From positions 248,001-312,000 of the forward strand of contig NZ_OY782855.1 in NCBI RefSeq assembly GCF_963678425.1: a DNA stretch of 64,000 nucleotides. The letters are read 5' to 3'. Positions 42,196-50,132 of this stretch are shown here, piece after piece (the stretch's first letter is position 1; every line of letters begins with the position of its first letter). Under the pieces are notes generated by a model, which was given only the letters and a program-made list of their open reading frames with translations, searched no databases and was not told the DNA's origin. A program made the translations under genes and the position numbers. The stretch is from an uncultured Bacteroides sp. (lineage in GTDB: Bacteria; Bacteroidota; Bacteroidia; Bacteroidales; Bacteroidaceae).

Positions 42196-44640
42196 ATGTG
42201 CAAACTAATTAACCTGTTTATCTTACTAAATATTTTTCTGTCATTCAGCGTTTCGGGTGCTGAAACAAACGGTGTGGTGACTGGTAAAATTCTGACCGAC
42301 AACAAACTACCGCTGGAAGGTGCTCAGGTTGTTTTGTTAGCTCAGAAAGATTCCTCTTTTGTAAAGGCAACAGCCAGTGATAAAAATGGAACTTTTATAT
42401 TCAAACAAGTAAATGCTGGGCATTATCTTGTTCAGGTTTCCATGCTTGGGTATAAGAAAGAAACGAGGAATGCACTTGTGCAAGGAGATAAATCTGTATT
42501 CCTTACTCCGGTTCTTATGGAAGTGGAAGCAAAAAGTCTGGGCGCTATTGTAATAACTGCCCAAAAGCCGCCGGTGGAGATTATGGCCGACAAGACAGTT
42601 ATCAATCTGGAATCGTTTGTTCTGAATTCCGGTGGAAATGCATTTACTGTGATGCAGAATCTTCCGGGAGTGGTTATCAGCAATAATGGTACAGTTTCAT
42701 TAAATGGAAAAAGTGGTGCAAAGGTATTGATTGACGGAAAGGTCTCTTATCTGGAAGGAACCGAGCTTGTAAATTATTTAAAGTCCACTCCGGTTTCCTC
42801 ACTCGAAAAGGTAGAACTCGTGGCCAATCCTTCTGCAAAATATGATGCAAGCGGAAACTCCGGCATAATTAATATAAGAACCAGAAGGGCAAAGTTAATG
42901 GGTTTCAATATGACGTTGAATTCCAGCTATGAGCAAGGCAAGTATGGCAGGGCAAACAATAATATTTCGTTTAATCACCGCAATGGAAAGTTCAACGTGT
43001 TTGGCATGTACGGTTACTATACGGGACATGATTTTGTAGATTTAAAGATTTCCAGAGAGTTCGACCGTTCATCTGCCGGATTAAGCACCATGTTCGGTCA
43101 GGATTCTTACCGTAAACGAGCTGACGATAATCAATATTTTAATGGAGGTATTCATTATTTTGCATCTCCAAAGACAACCTTTGAATTGTCTGCCAGCGGT
43201 TATGCTGCCAGTAGGGCGGAAGATGGCGGCATAAATTCCCGGTTCTATACAGATATAAGCAAGAGTGATTCAACTCTTCGCTCGTCAACAAACAATCGGG
43301 ATAAGAGATATAATTTCAGATCCGGCTTAAGTATGACACATAAAATAGACAGTATTGGAAAAGAACTCAGTGTCTCAGCCGATTATCTTCATTATTCTGT
43401 AGAGGAAGATCAGTTGCACAACGATTTGTTTGCCAAAGCAGCCGAGGGTTTCTTGTCTCAAAGCCTGTCGAAAGGTTTTAAGGACGGAACTATCGGGGTA
43501 TTTTCTGCTCAGACAGATCTTTCTTATCCGGTATCAGATAAGTTATCTTTTGAAAGCGGACTGAAAACTACGTTTGTCGATGTTGATAATTCGTCTGAAT
43601 ATAACAATAAAGTTGGCCAGGAATGGCTGCCCGACTATGGGTTAAACTGCAAATTTCTTTATAAAGAGAACGTAAATGCTGCGTATGTCAGTAGTAAGAT
43701 TTCAAGAAATCGGTTTCATCTGGAGGCCGGATTGCGCATAGAAAATACAAATATTAAGGGGCACCAGCTTGGCAATCAAGAAAGAAAAGATTCTTTGTTC
43801 AGAGTGTCATACACAGATCTGTTTCCAACGGCATCTTTAATCTATAGCCTTAAAAATTCAGACATAATAGCCTTGACTTATGGGCGAAGAATAAATCGTC
43901 CCAACTACCGCGATCTGAATCCGTTTATCTATATTTTTGATGCCTATACTTACGAACAGGGAAACACAGCCCTGAAACCTCAGTTTTCTAATAATATAGA
44001 TCTTTCATATATAATAAGGAAGAATTATTCAGTCAGCATGTTCTACAGTAACATTGAGCAGGCCATTATAAAATCTTATATGGTAAAGGAAAACAGTAAG
44101 CGGGTTTATGTGATGCCAACCAATATGGCCAGCTATAATTCTTATGGTTTGCGGGTGAGCGTTGGGCAATTTACTTTGAGCAAATCCTGGAATTCGAATG
44201 TTTATATGGCTCTGACCAGAAATAACTATAAATGGGTTGAAGATAATGCTCCATTGAAGAATGGTTATACCACTTTCCTGATTAATATGAGCAACAGAAT
44301 CACCTTGCCAAAGGAGTGGTCGGCTGAGCTATCGGGCTTTTATAATGGGAGAATGGCTATGGGACAAATTAATGTAGCCCCTATGTGGAAAGTTTCGGCG
44401 GCCATTCAAAAGAAATTATTCAAGGGAAATGCCACGCTCAGTATTTATTCGAATGACATATTTAACTCATACGTTACTAAGATAAACGGACTATTTAATG
44501 GAAATCTGGCAAAAGTAAATGAAAGAAACGACCGTTGTGCTGTTGGAATCTCCTTTACCTACAGATTCAGAAAAGGATCTGAGGCGAAAGAAATTAAGAA
44601 AAAAAGCGACTCTATTGATTCAAAAAGAATAAATTTGTAG
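42196..44640 (+). CDS. TonB-receptor-like outer-membrane protein
   Basis: An 814-residue protein with a signal peptide (about 1-22), a carboxypeptidase-regulatory-like domain ('GVVTGKILTDNKLPLEGAQVVLLAQKDSSF', 25-100) and a plug domain ('PGVVISNNGTVSLNGKSGAKVLIDGKVSYL'). A beta-barrel of the OMP_b-brl_3 type follows ('YGRRINRPNYRDLNPFIYIFD'). It is probably an outer-membrane receptor without a SusD partner. A LytS-type kinase and a LytTR regulator follow in the same direction, which suggests regulation coupled to this barrel. The ligand is unknown. Confidence 0.8.
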   Translation: MCKLINLFILLNIFLSFSVSGAETNGVVTGKILTDNKLPLEGAQVVLLAQKDSSFVKATASDKNGTFIFKQVNAGHYLVQVSMLGYKKETRNALVQGDKSVFLTPVLMEVEAKSLGAIVITAQKPPVEIMADKTVINLESFVLNSGGNAFTVMQNLPGVVISNNGTVSLNGKSGAKVLIDGKVSYLEGTELVNYLKSTPVSSLEKVELVANPSAKYDASGNSGIINIRTRRAKLMGFNMTLNSSYEQGKYGRANNNISFNHRNGKFNVFGMYGYYTGHDFVDLKISREFDRSSAGLSTMFGQDSYRKRADDNQYFNGGIHYFASPKTTFELSASGYAASRAEDGGINSRFYTDISKSDSTLRSSTNNRDKRYNFRSGLSMTHKIDSIGKELSVSADYLHYSVEEDQLHNDLFAKAAEGFLSQSLSKGFKDGTIGVFSAQTDLSYPVSDKLSFESGLKTTFVDVDNSSEYNNKVGQEWLPDYGLNCKFLYKENVNAAYVSSKISRNRFHLEAGLRIENTNIKGHQLGNQERKDSLFRVSYTDLFPTASLIYSLKNSDIIALTYGRRINRPNYRDLNPFIYIFDAYTYEQGNTALKPQFSNNIDLSYIIRKNYSVSMFYSNIEQAIIKSYMVKENSKRVYVMPTNMASYNSYGLRVSVGQFTLSKSWNSNVYMALTRNNYKWVEDNAPLKNGYTTFLINMSNRITLPKEWSAELSGFYNGRMAMGQINVAPMWKVSAAIQKKLFKGNATLSIYSNDIFNSYVTKINGLFNGNLAKVNERNDRCAVGISFTYRFRKGSEAKEIKKKSDSIDSKRINL

Positions 44641-44667
44641 TATGAACAGTGGCTTTAATCAATAAAG

Positions 44668-45696
44668 ATGAAAAGAAATAGTTTTTGGTTCTGGATTTTC
44701 CCCACAATTTTTGCATTAGTGGTGATGACTGGCATTAGGCTGGTGAGCGATACTCCAACAGGATATAAATTCTGGGAAAGACCTATTGCGTTTAATCTGA
44801 TAGAGTTTGCTTCTGCCATTATTATTGCGTATATTTTCCAGCTAATAATTTATATTTTCCTTAAAAGAAGTAGCTGTAAAACCGGCAAACTCAGCTTTAA
44901 CAAACTCTTATTGGAGTATTTGTATATATGGCTCATCGGGGTTGTGATAGTGAATCCCAGTCTGGTAGTAATTCATTATTTTACCAATGATCCTCCGGGA
45001 CTCGACGATTTTGTTATTGCTACAGTCATTTTTTCTCTTTTCCTGATAATTGTTTATTCCGTTTTTCGGGGAAAGTTGATTCTGGATGCTTATGTGGCCG
45101 AAAAGTTACAGACTCAGCAGGTTAAAAACATGCAGATAGAAACGGAACTGAAATTCCTGAAAGCTCAGTTTCATCCTCATTTCTTGTTTAACGCGCTCAA
45201 TACAATTTATTTTCAGATAGATGAAACCAATGAAACACCTCGTAAAACAATAGAAAAATTGTCGGAACTGCTTCGCTATCAGCTCTATGATGTGAATCAT
45301 CCGGTCTATATTGAGCAGGAATTCAATTTTATAAATACATATATTGATTTTCAGAAAACAAGGATGAAAGATTATCTTCAGCATGATGTCGCCTTTGATC
45401 AGCAGCTCAGGAATCAGAAAATACATCCATTGCTTTTGTTTCCGTTAATTGAAAATGCATTTAAATACGTTGGCGGTGAATACTGGATAAAGATAAGCGC
45501 ACGGTTGGAAATCAATTGTCTGATTTTTGAAGTTAGTAACGCAATTCCTCATGCCATTGAGCAAAAATCTAAAAAAGGAGGCGTTGGGCTCGACAATCTG
45601 AAAAAGAGACTTGATATTTTGTATCCCGATAAATACAATCTGTCTACTTCAAAAGCGAATGATGTATACGTTGCAAAACTAATAATTGAACTGTAG
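44668..45696 (+). CDS. LytS-type sensor histidine kinase
   Basis: A 342-residue membrane kinase with four N-terminal membrane segments (about 8-26, 43-64, 84-104, 114-132). A LytS/YpdA-type kinase core follows: 'LKAQFHPHFLFNALNTIYF' with His171, then 'PLIENAFKYV' and 'KGGVGLDNLKKRLDILYP' as nucleotide-binding boxes. There is no large extracellular sensor domain. The gene begins 27 bases after the receptor gene, and the regulator gene starts one base after its stop. Confidence 0.9.
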   Translation: MKRNSFWFWIFPTIFALVVMTGIRLVSDTPTGYKFWERPIAFNLIEFASAIIIAYIFQLIIYIFLKRSSCKTGKLSFNKLLLEYLYIWLIGVVIVNPSLVVIHYFTNDPPGLDDFVIATVIFSLFLIIVYSVFRGKLILDAYVAEKLQTQQVKNMQIETELKFLKAQFHPHFLFNALNTIYFQIDETNETPRKTIEKLSELLRYQLYDVNHPVYIEQEFNFINTYIDFQKTRMKDYLQHDVAFDQQLRNQKIHPLLLFPLIENAFKYVGGEYWIKISARLEINCLIFEVSNAIPHAIEQKSKKGGVGLDNLKKRLDILYPDKYNLSTSKANDVYVAKLIIEL

Positions 45697-45697
45697 A

Positions 45698-46408
45698 ATG
45701 AAACTGAAATGTATTATTACAGATGATGAACCAATGGCAAGGAAAGGACTTCAGGGTTACGTTGAAAAGCTGGACTTTCTGGAGCTGGTAGGAGTGTGCG
45801 AAGATGCAATACAGTTGAATAATATCCTGAAAACTCAGTCGGTCGATTTGCTGTTTCTTGATATAGAGATGCCATATATGTCGGGAATAGATTTACTTGC
45901 CTCTCTTGTTAATCCTCCGAAAGTAATCATTACCAGTGCATATGAACAGTATGCCATTAAAGGATACGATCTGGAAGTGGTAGATTATCTGCTTAAACCA
46001 ATATCTTTCGAGCGATTTCTCAAAGCTGTAAATAAGGTGTATGATTTAGTAAAGAGTCAGCAATCAAATTCTATGCCTTCCGATTACTTCTTTGTAAAGG
46101 TAAATCAGAAATTTGAGAAGATATTCTTCAAAGATATACTGTATATTGAAGGGGTTGAGAATTATGTTTCTATACAAACTGAGGTAGGAAAGATAATTAC
46201 TCACTCAACTCTGAAGCTTATTCTTGAAAACCTTCCGGAAAATCTGTTTATCCAGATTCATAAATCGTTTATAGTCAATATAGAAAAAGTTTCTATTGTA
46301 GAAGGGAATATGCTTGGGATTGGGAAATATAAGGTTCCCGTATCGAGAACATACAAAGAGGGGGTTATGGAAACTATTCTAAGGAATAAATTGCAGGCAA
46401 ATTACTGA
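45698..46408 (+). CDS. LytTR-family response regulator
   Basis: A 236-residue regulator with a receiver domain ('CIITDDEPMARKGL', phospho-acceptor Asp55 in 'FLDIEMPYMSG') and a C-terminal LytTR DNA-binding domain (about 135-236, 'FFKDILYIEGVENYVSIQTEVGK'). It is the partner of the kinase at 44668. I chose the ATG at 45698, just after the kinase stop, over an in-frame TTG at 45686. Confidence 0.93.
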   Translation: MKLKCIITDDEPMARKGLQGYVEKLDFLELVGVCEDAIQLNNILKTQSVDLLFLDIEMPYMSGIDLLASLVNPPKVIITSAYEQYAIKGYDLEVVDYLLKPISFERFLKAVNKVYDLVKSQQSNSMPSDYFFVKVNQKFEKIFFKDILYIEGVENYVSIQTEVGKIITHSTLKLILENLPENLFIQIHKSFIVNIEKVSIVEGNMLGIGKYKVPVSRTYKEGVMETILRNKLQANY

Positions 46409-46420
46409 TAAACAGCGTAC

Positions 46421-46454
46421 AAAAAGTAATAGGACATATCACATGCCCTATTAC
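46421..46454 (-). terminator. Terminator of fcl
   Basis: A 12-bp stem with one mismatch (GTAATAGGxCAT / ATGxCCTATTAC) and a T5 run on the minus strand, in the convergent gap between the response regulator and fcl. Confidence 0.65.
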
Positions 46455-46529
46455 CTGTATTTATTAATCATTGTGATACTGATACTACTATATAAGTATC
46501 ATCAGTCTATTTTCTTATTTTATTTGTCT

Positions 46530-47618
46530 TTACTTGTTTTTATACCAGTCATAGATCATTGAAACTCCTTCTTCAAGTTCTACTTTGTGAGTCCATCCCA
46601 GACTGTGAAGTTTGGAAGGATCAGTCAGCTTACGCATTGTTCCGTCCGGTTTGTCGACATTGAAAACAATGTTACCGGCAAAACCAACTTTCTCAGCAAC
46701 CAGGTAAGCAAGCTGTTTAATAGAGAGTTCTTTTCCTGTACCTATATTAATATGACAGTTGCGCACTTCCTTGCTGTTACCTTTAAGGTCGGAAAAATCA
46801 ACATTCTCCATAACGAATACACAGGCATCAGCCATATCTTCGCTCCAAAGGAATTCGCGTAGGGGAGCACCCGTTCCCCAAATCTCAACATTCACTTTTC
46901 CGTCTTCAGACAGAGTAATGCCGTATTTGTTTAGTTTTGCAAGAATTTCTTCCTGACTGGCATTTCCATCAATACCTTCCACCGGAGCAGTATTGAAGTC
47001 TTTGCGGATCTCGTCCCAGTTACCGGCCATAAGCTGCTTGCCAAGGTGAGCTTTTCTGATTAATGCAGGCAAAACGTGACTGCGTTCCAGATTGAAATTA
47101 TCATTCGGACCGTAAAGGTTCGTTGGCATAACTGCAATATAGTTTGTATTGTACTGCAAGTTAAAGCTTTCACACATCTTCAGTCCGGCAATTTTAGACA
47201 ATGCGTACGGTTCGTTCGTATATTCCAGCTCAGAAGTAAGCAGACAATCTTCCTTCATTGGTTGAGGAGCATTACCTGGATAAATACAAGTACTGCCAAG
47301 AAACAACAGTTTCTTAACTCCTGTGCGGTATGCATTGTAAATTACATTATTCTGAATCTCGAGGTTGCGGTAAATGAAATCAGCTCTGTAAAGGCTGTTT
47401 GCCACAATGCCGCCCACGTGTGCCGCAGCCAGAAATACATATTCCGGTTTTTCCTGATCAAAGAACTCCGTAACAGCAGCCTGGTTACATAAATCAAGCT
47501 CCTTATGTGTGCGAAGAACGAAATTGGTATATCCTTTTTTCTTCAGATTATTTAAAATAGCCGACCCTACGAGTCCGCGGTGTCCGGCTACAAAAATCTT
47601 AGCATCTTTTTCCATCAT
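46530..47618 (-). CDS. fcl: GDP-L-fucose synthase
   Basis: A 362-residue short-chain dehydrogenase/reductase that converts GDP-4-keto-6-deoxymannose to GDP-L-fucose with NADPH. 'VAGHRGLVGSAI' is the nucleotide-binding loop, 'GSTCIYP' and 'YALSKIAG' hold the Ser/Tyr/Lys catalytic residues. A loop of about 40 residues near 205-245 lengthens it beyond the usual 310-320. Its ATG overlaps the gmd stop by one base, with a second ATG one codon on. Confidence 0.95.
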   Translation of the reverse strand: MMEKDAKIFVAGHRGLVGSAILNNLKKKGYTNFVLRTHKELDLCNQAAVTEFFDQEKPEYVFLAAAHVGGIVANSLYRADFIYRNLEIQNNVIYNAYRTGVKKLLFLGSTCIYPGNAPQPMKEDCLLTSELEYTNEPYALSKIAGLKMCESFNLQYNTNYIAVMPTNLYGPNDNFNLERSHVLPALIRKAHLGKQLMAGNWDEIRKDFNTAPVEGIDGNASQEEILAKLNKYGITLSEDGKVNVEIWGTGAPLREFLWSEDMADACVFVMENVDFSDLKGNSKEVRNCHINIGTGKELSIKQLAYLVAEKVGFAGNIVFNVDKPDGTMRKLTDPSKLHSLGWTHKVELEEGVSMIYDWYKNK

Positions 47619-48685
47619 TATTTATTTGCAATCATCTTTCTAACTTTTTCCATATCATGTTGTACCATGATCTTTACCAATTCCGGGAATGGAGTTTGGG
47701 TAGGGTTCCATCCGAGCAATGTCCTTGCTTTTGTTGGGTCACCTAATAACTGTTCAACTTCTGCAGGACGGAAATACTTAGGATCCACTTCTACCAAAAC
47801 ACGGCCGGTAACAGCATCAAAACCTTTTTCGTCAACTCCCTGACCTTCCCAGCGAATGTCAATTCCAGCTTCCTTAAATGCAAGTGTACAGAATTCACGT
47901 ACAGTATGCATTTCCCCGGTGGCAATGACAAAATCTTCAGGAGTGTCATGCTGAAGAATCATCCACATACATTGCACATAATCCTTTGCATATCCCCAGT
48001 CACGCTGTGAATCCAGATTTCCCATATAAAGCTTGTCCTGCACACCTTGTTTAATACGTGCCACAGCCAATGAAATTTTTCTGGTCACGAATGTTTCTCC
48101 ACGACGTTCACTTTCGTGATTAAACAAGATGCCGTTTACAGCAAACATGCCATAGGATTCACGATAGTTCTTTGTGATCCAGAAACCATATTGCTTAGCT
48201 ACTCCGTACGGACTACGTGGGTAGAATGGTGTTGTTTCTTTTTGAGGTACTTCCTGCACCAAACCGAAAAGCTCGGAGGTAGAAGCCTGATATATTTTTG
48301 TTTTCTTTTCCAATCCGAGAATACGTACTGCTTCAAGCATTCTAAGAGTACCCACAGCATCAGTGTCGGCTGTATATTCAGGGACATCAAAGCTCACCTT
48401 GACATGACTTTGAGCTGCTAAATTATATATTTCATCTGGTTTAACCTGCTGAATAATTCGAATTAGCGAACTGGAGTCCGTCATATCTCCATAATGAAGA
48501 TTGATGGTTCGTTGCTGTTTCATATCCCGCACCCATTCTTCAAAATAAAGATGTTCGATGCGTCCTGTATTGAAAGAAGAAGAACGGCGAAGAATGCCAT
48601 GTACTTCATATCCCTTCTGCAATAAAAATTCTGCCAGGAATGAACCGTCCTGACCTGTAATACCTGAAATTAATGCTATTTTCAT
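47618..48685 (-). CDS. gmd: GDP-mannose 4,6-dehydratase
   Basis: A 355-residue SDR enzyme making GDP-4-keto-6-deoxy-D-mannose, the first step of de novo GDP-fucose synthesis. 'ISGITGQDGSFLAEFLLQKGYEVHGI', 'YQASTSELFG' and 'PRSPYGVAKQYG' with YxxxK are as in Gmd. It is the first gene of gmd-fcl. CAAAGATA on the plus strand (48751-48758) could be its -7 box, with no clear -33 box. Confidence 0.96.
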   Translation of the reverse strand: MKIALISGITGQDGSFLAEFLLQKGYEVHGILRRSSSFNTGRIEHLYFEEWVRDMKQQRTINLHYGDMTDSSSLIRIIQQVKPDEIYNLAAQSHVKVSFDVPEYTADTDAVGTLRMLEAVRILGLEKKTKIYQASTSELFGLVQEVPQKETTPFYPRSPYGVAKQYGFWITKNYRESYGMFAVNGILFNHESERRGETFVTRKISLAVARIKQGVQDKLYMGNLDSQRDWGYAKDYVQCMWMILQHDTPEDFVIATGEMHTVREFCTLAFKEAGIDIRWEGQGVDEKGFDAVTGRVLVEVDPKYFRPAEVEQLLGDPTKARTLLGWNPTQTPFPELVKIMVQHDMEKVRKMIANK

Positions 48686-48759
48686 GTTTTTTATTATTGG
48701 TTCGTTAATGATATTGTGATAAAATGTGTCAATATTATTATTAACTAATGCAAAGATAA

Positions 48760-49769
48760 TCTGTTTTCTATTAAAAGAAAGAAAATAACTTAAAAAAATG
48801 GCTGAACTATTTTACTTAAAGTTCATTTATTGCGTTTCTATCTTGAATATTAATAGATTATAGCCCCATTATTTATATAAAATCAGATGCTTATATGAAT
48901 TGCTTTTTTAATTAAAAATACTGAATTTATAGAATGCTATGATTCATATTTAAGAAAATAGTTGTATGTATTTGTCTTGTGTATTAATGAATTAGTATAA
49001 CTTGCTATTTCAGAAGCTGTACTTAACTATGCTGAAAAATCATATTTTTAACTTATACGTTGTATATGCGTCAGTGACACTTTCTTATGTCAATTATATC
49101 TGTTTTCTTGTAACTTACCTATCTAAGGATTCGTTGTTGATTATGTTTTAGTAACAAACTTACATATAAATATTGGAATTATAAGCGCGTCAAATAAAAA
49201 TATGATATTTATTTATAGAGGAAATATATTAAAAAAAGGTTTATTTGCTTTGATACTTATAACTTTATATAGTGATTGTAGAAATGTGTGGTTGTCTATT
49301 CACTTTGTTTGAGACAAGATATATGTATGTCTTACAATAGCACAGTTCTGGTCATTTAATAAAATAAAAAAAGTCTTTATAATTTGCTTTACGTTATAAA
49401 ACAGTTATGCTTAAATAAGAGAAACATTATAACGAATAAATATGTATTATTGATTTAAATAATTATTTTATAACGAGTTATACAAATTAAATTTGGTTTG
49501 GTCTAATAATATTTTATTAATTAAATTTTGTTATATATAAATATTATTTATAATTTTGCATGTTTTATCAAAGTGATGCAAAAAAGGGCATAGTATAATA
49601 TGTTATTCTGGTGTTTGATGAATGATTCTTTTATAACATAGAATCTACAGTTGACTTATTCTTTTTTAAGTCGAAGTATATGTCTTTGATTGAACTTATT
49701 TTGTTGCAATTTGTTTTAAAATAACTATTGGTATATAATTATTTATCAGGTAGTAAATCAACAATACTT
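48760..49769. other. Long AT-rich intergenic region, nothing recognised
   Basis: About 1 kb of very AT-rich DNA between gmd and a small plus-strand gene. No reading frame over 60 codons, tRNA, hairpin with a U tract or match to other repeats of the window was found. Several TAnnTTTG-like boxes occur by chance. Confidence 0.4.
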
Positions 49770-50003
49770 ATGAAAGGCTCACACATTTTTTTATTATCTG
49801 TTTTTATAGCAGTTGTCTCTTTTGTGGCTGGAAGTTATTGGGAAGGTCTTTTTTATAAGAAGGTCCCATTTCTAGTTACAGATACGATTACTGTTACTCA
49901 AACAGATTCAGTAAAAAAAATAATAAACGGCAAATCAATACAAGCAAGCACTGGGGATATTTTCAAAGAGATGAATGAATTATCTTCCAAAAAGAAAGAG
50001 TAA
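49770..50003 (+). CDS. Small membrane protein
   Basis: An unrecognised 77-residue protein with one N-terminal membrane or signal segment (about residues 5-24) and a polar tail. I chose the ATG at 49770 over an in-frame TTG at 49728. It is isolated: a 1-kb gap precedes it and a strong bidirectional terminator follows. Confidence 0.5.
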   Translation: MKGSHIFLLSVFIAVVSFVAGSYWEGLFYKKVPFLVTDTITVTQTDSVKKIINGKSIQASTGDIFKEMNELSSKKKE

Positions 50004-50072
50004 AAAATAACTCTTTATGACTATTCACTATTATATTCTGCTTTTCATTGCTTATATTAAGGGTTATAATAA

Positions 50073-50118
50073 AAAAGAACAGTGCTGATTTGTATTAAAT
50101 CAGCACTGTTCTTTTTTA
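50073..50118. terminator. Bidirectional intrinsic terminator
   Basis: A 19-bp perfect stem (AAAAGAACAGTGCTGATTT and its complement at 50097-50115) with a 5-base loop and A/T tracts on both sides, ending both the small plus-strand gene and the minus-strand PBP gene. Confidence 0.85.
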
Positions 50119-50132
50119 TTTCTGTAACTCTG

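Noticed and set aside
47076..47492. 138-codon plus-strand frame
   Set aside because: Antisense shadow of fcl.
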